Source: Pegoplata infirma | Lineage: Eukaryota > Arthropoda > Insecta > Diptera > Anthomyiidae | Length of the DNA stretch: 64,000 nt | Reading direction: 5' to 3' | NCBI GenBank assembly: GCA_963921195.1 | Contig: OY992537.1 | Span: 179,258,065 to 179,322,064, forward strand | In this document: positions 53,544 to 63,427 of the stretch, in pieces | Layout: each line of letters opens with the position of its first letter | Numbering within the stretch: the first letter of the stretch is position 1 | The notes under the pieces: model-generated | Seen by the model: the letters and a program-made list of their open reading frames with translations, nothing else | The model's database searches: none | Told to the model about the DNA's origin: nothing | Translations under genes and position numbers: made by a program

Positions 53544-53997
53544 TAGAGATGCGCGCGTGACACGAATTTTTCGTGATTCACGTTACTCACGCGTGATCGT
53601 GAGTGAAATTTATTTTTACTCACGTGATCGTAAGTGCGCGTGATTAAAAAAATAGTTTCGTGAGTTTTCGTGATTGTTTTGCGCTGTTTAAAACAGAAAA
53701 CAAGTAAAAAAATCGTCATTATATTGAACTTACAATTAGAGGATAAATAATACAAAATTGTGATTCAAATAAATTTTTATTATTGTTTTAAGGAAATTAA
53801 ATACTTTTTGTGCAGAAATCGCAAAAAAGTAAAATAAAAATTTATAAATTTTAATTTCGTGAGCGTGATTATTTCGTGAGCGTAAGAAAAATTTTAGTTG
53901 CTGAGCGTGCGTCAACGTGAGCAGAAAAAAACAATATCGTGCGTGAGCAATATTTTTATTTTGTGAGCGTGCGTGAGTCAAAATTCACCCATCTCTA
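53544..53997. mobile_element. TAGAGATG hAT MITE, copy 1 (long subfamily)
   Basis: tagagatg / catctcta ends and an exact 8-bp duplication atataaag (53536-53543, 53998-54005). Arms hold repeated cgtgag/ctcacg units. The ~200-bp core matches the core of copy 4 in reverse. Confidence 0.88.
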
Positions 53998-54005
53998 ATA
54001 TAAAG

Positions 54006-54799
54006 TATGGAATTTCATTTGTAAACAAAATTGTTTTGTCATAAATTGGGTTAATTACATTTTTAAAGGATTAAATTAGGTTAGTAACAAATAGTGGGAA
54101 AACGTACAGTTTATGTAAAAATTTATGCACAACCCTCTTTTACAACATAAAAAACATATTAGTCACCCATATATTTTTATGACGTCATGTACATATGGAT
54201 AAATGAAACAATATGACAAACTATTAAAAAAAAAACTTAAGTAATAAAAAGTTTATGATTAAGTGAAAGGTATATTAAAAAAAAAAACGTAATTTGCAAT
54301 AGAAATTCGCAAAAGGTACCAAAAATGTATAAACAGTCATTCAGACAATTGGGCGCATAGTTTAAAATTATATTTCTTCGTCTTAACTATTTCGGATATA
54401 AAATCATGGTCAAGTCTCTGAATTCAATGTTCAGGAAAATAAAACGTCCTGGAAGCACTTGTACCACCACCATATAGAGTACGTAATGAACACAGAACAA
54501 AGACTTTTTTAAACACGTAGCTCCTAAACTCTTCAAAACGGCAAGTGTGAATGACACATAAACCGATATCGCTCAAATTCAGTACCAAATAAGTAAATAT
54601 GTTGATATGTATATAATAAGTAAATATGTTGAAGTTCTTGGACGTAAGAAAAAATATTCGGGTTCAGCGGATCAAAATAATGTTATCCGAATTATCTCAA
54701 ATTTGTACGAATTGTACAAATTTGTACTAAAAATTTGCCCATGGAAAATCAAATGTCCAAAAAATGACACTCTATGTTAAGTCTTTTGAAATCTATCAG
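54006..54799. other. Unassigned AT-rich spacer
   Basis: No gene or recognisable repeat boundary. Near 54590 there is a short tandem duplication of aagtaaatatgttga. Confidence 0.3.
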
Positions 54800-55044
54800 G
54801 GTATTCACTTCAGAATTTTTTGACCCTTGCAACAGTGCAATATTGCAACTTTTTTTAAAAAAACAAATTTTAATAAAATTTTTATTTTTCTATTACCTTT
54901 TATATGATGGGTAGTTGCAAGAAAATATTTGCAATTTATTTTAATATAAATACAATTGCTTTTATTCACAAAGAAACAAGCAAAAAAAGTTGCAATTTTG
55001 ACATTGCGCAATTTTGCAAGACTAAAATTTCTGACGTGAATTCC
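54800..55044. mobile_element. ~245-bp snapback MITE (GGTATTCACTTCAGAA ends)
   Basis: ggtattcacttcagaa and ttctgacgtgaattcc are imperfect inverted ends. Inner ttgcaac/gttgcaa pairs extend the hairpin. No clear duplication, so an older element. Confidence 0.6.
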
Positions 55045-55364
55045 ATTTATGTTAAGTCTTTTGGTTTAACTTCAAAAAGTAAACGGATATTCAAGCTCGA
55101 GTCCTTAGTTTTTTTTATACATTTTATTTATTTTATTAATCAATATTTTGTCATTTATTGCAACCAGCGTTTAAATTACTACGAAGAAAGTAGCTTAAAC
55201 AACCAAAATTGACGATATGTGTAGTTTTAAAAACAAACAATATGTAAATCATTCAATTGCTATAACTACTAATACTTGCACATTTCTGTTTTTGTAGCGA
55301 GAGCTTACGATTGTTTTTAAAAATGAATAAGTAGCAAAAAAAACAAAAACATTAGAATTGTGTA

Positions 55365-55500
55365 GCCTACAAGTAGCCTACAAATTATTTTTGGTAGCCT
55401 ACCTGTAGCCTACAAATTATTTTTGGTAGCCTACCTGTAGCCTACAAATTATTTTTGGTAGCCTACAAATATTGTTTTTGTAGCCTACAAAGAGAAAATT
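55365..55500. repeat. gtagcctac tandem array
   Basis: Units such as ggtagcctacctgtagccta plus caaattattttt repeat about three times (period near 42 bp). gtagcctac is close to a palindrome (gtaggctac occurs near 56965). Confidence 0.75.
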
Positions 55501-55665
55501 TAATAAAACTATAACACACACACTTATCTTCTTTAACATAACTGTTTTATTTTAATGTGTATAAAGAATAGGGTTGGATTGTTTTAATGTAAAATTATAA
55601 TTCAACTTCTCAAAAAAAAAAAAACTTTGGCAAACATTGTTGTGGTGTTCCCTTGTCATTAAAAG

Positions 55666-56079
55666 TAGAGATGGGCACATGAGCAGATCAGAGCGTGATT
55701 CACGCGTGACCACGCTTGAGTGTGACTAAATTCAATTTTACTCACGCGCGTGTGAGTGGAGTGTGCGTGAGTAAGATTTTTGGGTGAGTGTGCGTGAGTC
55801 GATTTTTTAAGTTACGCTGAACTTTAAATTTTGTTGAAAATTTTAAAAGATTTTTCAAATTTAAGTTTTTAAATTTTTTTTGTATGAATAAGAGTTTCGT
55901 GAGTGTGAGTCAACGAGAGTGTGAGTAAAGCTTGAGTGAGTGCACGTGAGTGTGAGTTGTATTAAATTTACTCACGTGATTGTGAGTAGAAAAAATTTGC
56001 TCGTGAGTGAGTGTGCGTGATTCAAAAATTCCTGTCGTGGGCGTGAGTGAGTCAAAAATCACTCACGCGCCCATCTCTA
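55666..56079. mobile_element. TAGAGATG hAT MITE, copy 2 (short subfamily)
   Basis: tagagatggg / cccatctcta ends flanked by attaaaag and attaaaac (7 of 8 match). Arms of gtgagtg/cactcac units surround an A/T-rich core. Confidence 0.85.
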
Positions 56080-56134
56080 ATTAAAACCATGTTTTGTGTA
56101 TTTTTCAACACGTGAATTTTCGAAAAACCCAATG

Positions 56135-56536
56135 TAGAGATGGGTGCGTGAGTGGATTTTGACTCACGCTCACTCAAGCTCACGCAAAAATAATCGAATC
56201 ACTCACGCAATTTTTTTTATTCACGCTCACTCACTATTCACGTGAGTAATAAAAATCTTACTCACGCCAGATTCAATCACGCTCACGCGTGAGTCACGCA
56301 AAATCTACTCACGCAATAAAATTCTCTTACCGAAAAAAAAACTCCAAAAAATTTTTTTTACAAAAAATAAAAAAATTGGACTAATCTAAAAATCTTATCA
56401 CGCAAACTCACGCAAAAAATAAATGACTCACTCACTCAGATTTTTTTTCAGCTCACACTCACTCACAATCACGTGATTTAAATGAAAATCACTCAGGCGT
56501 GATTCACGCAAATCACGTGACCAGCGCCCATCTCTA
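56135..56536. mobile_element. TAGAGATG hAT MITE, copy 3 (short subfamily)
   Basis: tagagatggg / cccatctcta ends and an exact 8-bp duplication acccaatg (56127-56134, 56537-56544). Same architecture as copy 2, only 55 bp away. Confidence 0.88.
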
Positions 56537-56789
56537 ACCCAATGTTAATGTCACGGTTTTTCACATAACTTCTGAGCGTCTAGACCGATAATATTAAAAT
56601 CGCGTACATATTCGAAAATATCGAAAAATTCGACAAAATTCCAAATTTTTTATATTTTTTTGACCAAAATTAAAAGAATTTTATTAAAAATTATTATTAT
56701 TCTTTTTTCGATGTTGTATTCATTTTACACCATCTTAACGGAATTTTTAATATGATCACGTTTTTATATTGCAACATTTGTTTACAATG

Positions 56790-56985
56790 TGATACTGTAG
56801 TAATACTGTAGTAATACTACTGTAGTAATACTGTAGTAATACTACTGTAGTAATACTGTAGTAATACTGTAGCCTACAAATATACTACTGTAGTATATTT
56901 GCAGCCTACAAATATACTACTGTAGTATATTTGCAGCCTACAAATATACTACTGTAGTATATTTGTAGGCTACAACAATAAAATT
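56790..56985. repeat. actgtagtaat and tatactactgtagtatattt arrays
   Basis: First about six actgtagtaat units, then three copies of a ~38-bp unit containing the palindrome-like atatactactgtagtatat plus gcagcctacaa. Any copy can fold on itself. Confidence 0.75.
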
Positions 56986-57321
56986 TGTTTTCCGCTACTG
57001 CTCTGTTTGGAGTTTTTATTTTTTTCATGTTGTTGTAGTTTAAGCAAACACAAAAAAGAAAAGTAAACAAAAGCTATAACTTATAATATTGAAATTGTTT
57101 GAAGTGATATGAAAAGCAAAAGCAAAAAAACGGGTAGCTAACGTAGCCTTTCAAACGCTGATTGCAACAAAAATCGGATAAGCATGCAGTCGTTTAGTGT
57201 GTATTAGTTTTAACTCATTTAAAATAAAATGTGTTTTTATCCTGAAGATGTCATCCGAAGGATGATGAAATATTGATTAATAAAACAAATAAAATTTATT
57301 CGAAAACTAAGGCCTGGAGCT

Positions 57322-57381
57322 ATCACAATGGACCTCAGAGTCTACGTGTGTTGACGTAAAACGTCAGCAGCCACTTACAAC
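57322..57381 (+). mobile_element. 60-bp LINE insertion (3' tail of the 30208 family)
   Basis: atcacaatggacctcagagt through cagcagccacttacaac matches the end of the 3' UTR at 33455-33513. It is flanked by a duplication of up to 15 bp, ctaaggcctggagct (57307-57321, 57382-57396). An extremely 5'-truncated retroposition event. Confidence 0.88.
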
Positions 57382-57574
57382 CTAAGGCCTGGAGCTTGAA
57401 TATCCGTTTATCGGATTAGCATGCAGTCGTTTAGTGTGTATTAGTTGTAACTCATTTAAAATAAAATGTGTTTTTATCCTGAAGATGTCATCCGAAGGAT
57501 GATGAAATATTGATTAATAAAACAAATAAAATTTATTAAAAAACTAAGGACTGGAGCTTGAATATTCATTTACT

Positions 57575-57899
57575 CAATAAAGTTTTTTGAAATCTATTTG
57601 AAGTCTTTTAAAATCCTAAAGTAATTGGAGGTTATTATCAAAGAAATAACTATACGCTAAGTTCTGATAGTAACTGTATCTTACTTCCGTAAATAAAGAC
57701 ATCAACATGACTAAGGTAGTCAAACTTTTAAAACAGTTGTGTGTTAATACGAAAACTGTATGTAGTTCATTGGCCTGATTATCTACACAACAAATATAAA
57801 GTAAATTGTAAAAATAACTATAGAAAAAGAGAAAAACCTAAACAGTATTTTATTAGAATGCTATATTGGCATTCTTTGGAGTCTTTGAGTGCAAAAAGG
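57575..57899. other. Unassigned AT-rich spacer
   Basis: No gene, repeat boundary or RNA seen. Confidence 0.3.
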
Positions 57900-58090
57900 G
57901 TACCAATACTCTTTTTATAAAGTATTTCTATATAATGCGGGTATACTCATTTTGTCATTCCTCGTGAAACACATCGAAATATGGTTCTAGGACCCCAATG
58001 AAGTGTATATATTATTGATTATAAAATAAAAGAGCTGGAACTTTGAAGCTTGTCACAAATATGGTTAATGGTCGGTCATAAGCTGTTTAA
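57900..58090 (-). repeat. Reverse fragment of the accctccac interspersed family
   Basis: Reverse complements of the family tail: gggtatactcattttgtcat, tcgaaatatggttctagga and a tatatattattgat core occur in inverse order. Confidence 0.55.
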
Positions 58091-58198
58091 GTTCCTAAAT
58101 AGGAAAAGGGGAAAAATAGACTAAACCAAACTCTGAAAAACGAAAATAGATATCATTTGCCGCCACAACGGTTTAATATATTATTTATTGCTTTAATC

Positions 58199-58657
58199 TA
58201 GAGATGGGCGCATGAGTAAATTTTGACTCACGCGCGCTTACGAAGTAAAAATCATGCACGAAATTTACTTTTTCTGTTCATGTTCCCGCACGCTCATGTG
58301 AGTAATTTTAATTCTTCTCACGCTCAGGGAATTAAAATAAACAAATTTTTATTTTACTTTTTTTGATTCATTGCACAAAAAGAATTTAAAATTCTAAAAA
58401 CAATCATAAACATTTATTTAAATCACAATTTGGTATTAAATACCCTCTAAATTCATATGATGACGATTTTCTTGCGTGTTTTCTGTTTGAGAAAGCACAA
58501 AAAAATCAAGCAAACTCATGAGAAAAAATTACTTACGCATGTCACGCACAAAAATATTTGTTATAATCACGCGCACTAACGATCACGTGATTAAAAATAA
58601 ATTTCGCTCACAATAACGCGGGAATCACAAAAAATTCATGTCACGCGCGCATCTCTA
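58199..58657. mobile_element. TAGAGATG hAT MITE, copy 4 (long subfamily)
   Basis: tagagatggg / catctcta ends flanked by ctttaatc and cttcaatc (7 of 8 match). The core is the reverse complement of copy 1's core. Confidence 0.85.
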
Positions 58658-58942
58658 CTTCAATCTGTAATTGTTTAAAACAAAGTGGAAATAAAATGTG
58701 TTTTACTTGATGGTAATTGTTATTATTATTTGATTTTGCAAAATTTAAACTGGTAACAACGAAATATAATGATAAGGCAAAATAAACGATAAAAGTAGGT
58801 ATTATAAAAAATTAAAAAAAAAAAACATGAAAGTATGAAAAAAAAACAAAGTGTGAATCACTATAAATTAATGCGAAAGATTAAAATTTGATAATTTCTT
58901 AACAAAAAGATTGGTTTTTTATATATGTGCAATCTTAATACT

Positions 58943-59598
58943 ACACCATTTACAGATGTAATTCGAAAAAGATCAATTGTAATTCGAAGATTCTATTTGT
59001 AATTCGAAGATTCCATTTGTAATTCAAAGATTCCATTTGTAATTCGAAGATTCCATTTGTAATTCGAATACTCCAATTGTAATTCGAAGATTCCATTTGT
59101 AATTCGAAGATTCCAATTGTAATTCGAAAAAGATCAATTGTAATTCGAAAAAGATCAATTGTAATTCGAAAAAGATCAATTGTAATTCGTAAAAGATCAA
59201 TTGTAATTCGTAAAAGATCAATTGTAATTCGAAGATTCCAATTGTAATTCGAAAAATATCAATGAAAATACAGTTGATATTTTTCGAATTACAATTGGAA
59301 TCTTCGAATTACAATTGATCTTTTACGAATTACAATTGATCTTTTTCGAATTACAATTGATCTTTTTCGAATTACAATTGATCTTTTTCGAATTACAATT
59401 GATCTTTTTCGAATTACAATTGGAATCTTCGAATTACAAATAGAATCTTCGAATTACAATTGGAGTATTCGAATTACAAATGGAATCTTCGAATTACAAA
59501 TGGAATCTTCGAATTACAAATGGAATCTTCGAATTACAAATAGAATCTTCGAATTACAATTGATCTTTTTCGAATTACATCTGTAAATGGTGTAGTAT
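58943..59598. mobile_element. Mirrored foldback array of 20/21-bp units
   Basis: atactacaccatttacagat opens and atctgtaaatggtgtagtat closes the element. Between them the left arm is a chain of gaagattccatttgtaattc (20 bp) and gaaaaagatcaattgtaatt-type (21 bp) units, and the right arm repeats the same chain as its complement in mirror order around a centre near 59270. Frames in it are artefacts of the repeat. Confidence 0.88.
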
Positions 59599-59850
59599 CT
59601 AATATAGTTATTAAACGAAAACAGCCAGCATCTATATTTTAACATATGATGCCAATTAAGTCCTTAAGAGACTATTATAAGAATCCAGCCTTAGACCTTT
59701 AGAATTAAGCAAGGTTGGCAATCGATACCCACCCAGAATAATTAACGTTAACGTTATTTGGCTATTGTACCGCAACCAATAAAAATATGGACATTTTTAA
59801 AAGCGATTATGAAAGTCGATGTAATTTCTAGTATTTCTGATGTGTTACTT
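59599..59850. other. Unassigned spacer
   Basis: A short frame runs from here through the hairpin at 59851-59963, but it has no recognisable domain and its end lies in self-complementary DNA. Confidence 0.3.
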
Positions 59851-59963
59851 CGTGTTTGTACCGGTTTATTTTCGTTATATAGGTCAATACCTTTAAAATA
59901 CCGTTTCAAACGGTATTATAAAGGTATTGGCCTATATTTCGAAAAGCGACCGGTACAAACACG
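59851..59963. other. 113-bp long hairpin
   Basis: cgtgtttgtaccggt at the left and accggtacaaacacg-type sequence at the right, with ataggtcaatacctttaaaa and its complement inside. The arms of about 50 bp pair nearly throughout around aaacggt/accgttt. Confidence 0.75.
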
Positions 59964-60390
59964 ATTTTTGTTTTTTTCTTTTTTGTGTTACTGTGTTACT
60001 CGGTCGAAGTGAGTGATTCCTATAAGCTTTAAAAAGAACAAAAAAAAATTTTAGGCAAAAGTGCACAAATATCATGGGGGGGGGGGTAAATTGGACCCCC
60101 TGGAATTAAAAAAAAATAAATTAAAATTTAGGGAGCTGGGCCACGGGGGCCCCTGGAGCCAAAAGATTTGTGTGAGTACTTAAAGATAATTATAAAATAA
60201 AAATAAAGGGGGCCAGGTCCCTGGGTCCAAAAAACCGTCCTGATGCGAATTTTTTAAAAAATGTTTTCCTAATTTTTAAAAAGCACGTACTAACAAAAAA
60301 TTTTTTTTGGCTTAAATTTTTTCAGCGTAGCCGGTCGTCGGCCTGGCTAAGGGATTACAAACACCATAAATTAATTTAGCGACTACACTA

Positions 60391-60556
60391 AAGCCCCTAT
60401 GACACTACATTTTTTTGTATTGGATTGATATTGACAGCAATGTAAATCACATTAGAGCACAGTATTGCCGACCCCGGTAATGCTGTTCTCTAATGTGATA
60501 AGTATGCCATCAATTTCCATTTAATACAAAAAAAAGCTAGTGTCATATACCCTTAA
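60391..60556. mobile_element. Palindromic MITE (CCCCTATGACACTA family), copy 1
   Basis: agcccctatgacactac and gctagtgtcatataccct are inverted, and the entire 165 bp folds back (attagagcacagtattgccg versus cggtaatgctgttctctaat). TAA flanks both sides, as in PIF/Harbinger. Confidence 0.78.
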
Positions 60557-60709
60557 ATAAAGTTTTTTTGTGTATCAAGCCTTTTACCCGGTTAAGAGGT
60601 TATGACACTTGCTAGTTTTTGTATTGGATTAAGATTTGTCAGCAATGTAAAGGGTATATGACAGCAGCTTTTTTTTGTATTAAATTGAAATTTATGGCAT
60701 GCTAGTCAC

Positions 60710-61373
60710 TAGTGTCCGACCGAATATTCGGCTTCGGCTTCGGCCAAAAAGCACTATTCGGCCACTATTCGGCTTCGGCCACAATTTTGGCCGAATAGGC
60801 CGAATACCGAATAATTGTATAATATTTGTGCTCACGTGTTGAAAAACATACTAAACTAACTTTGAATCACATTAGTAAGACCCCTATGACACTACATTTT
60901 TTTTGTATTAAATTGAAATTGATGGCATACTAATCACATTAGGGAACAGCATTACCGGGGTCGGTAATGCTGTGCTCTAATGTGATTAGTATGCCGTCAA
61001 TTTCAATTTAATACAAAAAAAATGTAGTGTCATATACCCTTAAGCCACAAAAACATTTTAATAAGTGTTTTTGCAACTAAAAACATTTTTTACATTAAAA
61101 AAAAATTTCCGATCGAAAAAAATTTACACTCTAAAATATATTTTTTTACAAAAATGTCCAAAAAATTTTTTTGCTTAAAATAAAATCATTCTGGACAGCA
61201 TTCTCATGCATTTGAGTATCCCGCCGAGTCGACTTTTATTTTTATCTTGTTTTTACTACATAAATATTTGTTTTTTTTTTTAATATTCGGCTTCGGCTTC
61301 GGTTTGGCCGAATAGGGAAAATTTGGCCGAATATTCGGCTTCGGCCAAAAAAGGTGTATTCGGTCGGACACTA
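60710..61373. mobile_element. hAT-like element (TAGTGTCCGACCGAATA ends)
   Basis: tagtgtccgaccgaata and tattcggtcggacacta are exact complements. Flanks ctagtcac (60702-60709) and ctaatcac (61374-61381) agree at 7 of 8. Arms hold many ttcggcttcggcc units. It contains a copy of the palindromic MITE (60867-61044). Confidence 0.85.
60867..61044. mobile_element. Palindromic MITE (CCCCTATGACACTA family), copy 3
   Basis: acccctatgacactacattt and aaatgtagtgtcatataccc enclose a nearly perfect palindrome centred on ccggggtcggt; TAA flanks it. It lies inside the hAT-like element that splits copy 2. Confidence 0.82.
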
Positions 61374-61566
61374 CTAATCACATTAGAGAACAGCATTACC
61401 GGGGTCGGTAATACTGTGCTCTAATGTGATTTACATTGCTGTCAATATCAATCCAATACAAAAAAGCTAGTGTCATAGGGGCCTAACCCGTGTTCTACAC
61501 GTACCAGAAAAGCATAGATTTTTCTGTTAACAAACGTCAGTTGTTTTATGTTAACGCATCGTAGAC

Positions 61567-61604
61567 ATAATTGTTAAGCATTTTCCCTTAACAATTATGT
61601 TAGA
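61567..61604. other. Hairpin
   Basis: acataattgttaag and cttaacaattatgt are exact complements around an 8-base loop. Confidence 0.6.
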
Positions 61605-61794
61605 GATCAAACAAAAAGTAATCAGGCCGTTCATGAATCCACAACGAAATTCGATTGGAAACGAAATTTAATTCCGTTTCCAATTTTCGAAGCGTTCATG
61701 AAACCGTGACGAAAGTGCTTTGTTCGAAAAAAAATATCTATTTCGTTCGAACTTAGTGGAGACACATTTTTTTGTTGTAAATAAATGTATTTAC

Positions 61795-61838
61795 AAAATA
61801 CGACTCTGTATTTGCAAATACACAGTCGTATTTTGTAT
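61795..61838. other. 44-bp near-perfect palindrome
   Basis: acaaaatacgactctgtatt is mirrored by aatacacagtcgtattttgt with one mismatch pair and almost no loop (gtatttgcaaatac centre). Confidence 0.7.
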
Positions 61839-62500
61839 CAACTCTGTTAGAAAGTCAAAGTCAGAGTTGTTATAATATGGCAGTTATAATATGGCAAATA
61901 ACAAACTGTCAAGCATTTCTTTTGAATTAAATTTTTTTAGTTATTGATCCATTACGGTAAGGAGTTTTATACAAAAGCATAACCCATACTGGCATTACTT
62001 TTGTTTGAAAAAATACCAGTTTCTTCTACATATTTCATTGGCTCAGGATAAATATCTTTGCACACCAAAGAATTTGCTTTTTAAAAGGCATCGATTCGTT
62101 AATGCACATTTTTGCATATTTTGGTGAAAATTCATGTTTGCATATTCTGCTATTAATCAATGGCCCTTACCACAAGAAAACAAAAAGTCTATTTTAACAA
62201 AAGTTTTATTTTAAATTTCAAATTTTCAATACATTTTTTGAAAGTCGATTTTAAAAACAAAAACAATTTGTATGGAAATAAAATTAAAAGCTGCTTTTAA
62301 ATATATTTTATTTTTCTATGGTAAGGCTGAATATATTTGGGTCATAATTTGTATAAAGATTTAGCTTATTTTTTCTTTGTTATGAACTATTTTTAAAACA
62401 TCGGTAACTTGCTGCTCAACTGGTCTCTTATTATTTTTTGCGCCCAATTTCGAAATCGAAATACTTGTACGATAAAGATTTTTTTCGTTAATAAGCTAAA

Positions 62501-62644
62501 GTGTGTATGATACTTTTTTAAAAAATTTTATCAAAGGTTTTCTGCAAGAAACTTGAAAATTCAAAATTATTGTTTGGAAGTTATTAATTTTTTTGTAGAA
62601 AACCCTTTGAAAAAGTTAATGAAAAAATCAAGTATCATACACAC
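62501..62644. mobile_element. 144-bp snapback MITE (GTGTGTATGATAC ends)
   Basis: gtgtgtatgatac and gtatcatacacac are exact complements, the hairpin continuing with tcaaaggttttctgcaag/ttgtagaaaaccctttga. taaa flanks both sides (62497-62500, 62645-62648). Confidence 0.8.
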
Positions 62645-62920
62645 TAAACACAAGCCTTGTTGTGTCTATTACAACTTTTCAATTCACAATTTCCGAATCA
62701 CATGAAATCCAATTTAGTGTTCTGTTGTTTACGTTTTCATTCAAAGTTAAAATCGAATAACTGAAATTTTAAAATTATAGAGAAAAAAGTGCATTCGTTT
62801 TACTTTCACGGAAGTGAAATCTGGAACACCAAAAAATTCGGAAACTTTCATTTTCACATTTTTTTAAGTGTGAATTACTTTTTAAGAACAGCGGACAAAG
62901 TAAAATAATATTAAAAACAA

Positions 62921-63427
62921 GTGAGTGTTAAATTCGGCTGTGCCGAATATTTTATACCCTCCAAAATGTAAAAAAAATTAAAAAAAAAAATTGTCAGGGG
63001 CGTTTGTTTTTGTGGGGGGTGATAGGGTCAGTGGGAACGTTGGGAACACCTTCCCATCCCGATAAATATACCAAATTTTTCATTTATTTAACAAAAATAC
63101 AAAAAAACATGTAAAAAAAGTAAATTTTTTCAGAGGTTGGTTGAGTTCTTCAAGGGGGAACTTTTTTCCCCTGGGCCGATTTTGCACATTTACGAACTTA
63201 ACCTGCCTAGGACCATAAGACATATTCGTGCCAAATGGCAGGAGGCTAGCTCTATTATTTTGGACTGCATCGTGCCATCTACAGACGGACGGACGGGCAT
63301 TCACAGAATGTCTTAGAATCGATCATGGATCAATAATATACTTTATGGGGTCCCCAACCGATATTTCGATGAGTTACAAACGAAATGACAAAGTGAGTAT
63401 ACCCCCATACTGTGGTTGGAAGGTATA
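62921..63427 (+). repeat. accctccac-family interspersed repeat, long copy
   Basis: acaagtgagtgttaaattcg, a cggctgtgccg hairpin, ttataccctccaaaatg, ggataaatataccaaatt, a gacggacggacggg run, gtccccaaccgatatttcga and a gtggttggaaggtataaaa end, all in the family order. No coding frame despite two short overlapping frames. Confidence 0.75.

Larger units (their letters stand above)
55078..57574. mobile_element. Composite TIR element with tandem arrays and nested MITEs
   Basis: The left end agtaaacggatattcaagct and the right end agcttgaatattcatttact are inverted. The match continues through ctcgagtccttag/ctaaggactggag and a longer arm (aaatattgattaataaaa). The right arm is tandemly duplicated (57177-57306 and 57411-57540). 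Contains gtagcctac arrays, two TAGAGATG MITEs and a LINE tail. No frame of coding length. Confidence 0.62.
60592..61486. mobile_element. Palindromic MITE (CCCCTATGACACTA family), copy 2, split by a hAT-like element
   Basis: 60592-60709 and 61374-61486 are the two arms of the same kind of element: tatgacacttgctag at the left, agctagtgtcataggggc at the right, cagcattaccggggtcggta at the centre. A 664-bp element (60710-61373) sits between. The left arm also holds a second, partial start (agggtatatgacagcagctt). Confidence 0.72.

Noticed and set aside
59024..59221. Repeated-peptide frame (YELQLIF units)
   Set aside because: A by-product of the 20/21-bp repeat inside a foldback element; the mirrored arm gives the same on the other strand.
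59758..60012. 84-codon frame on the plus strand
   Set aside because: It runs straight through the 113-bp hairpin and shows no family similarity.
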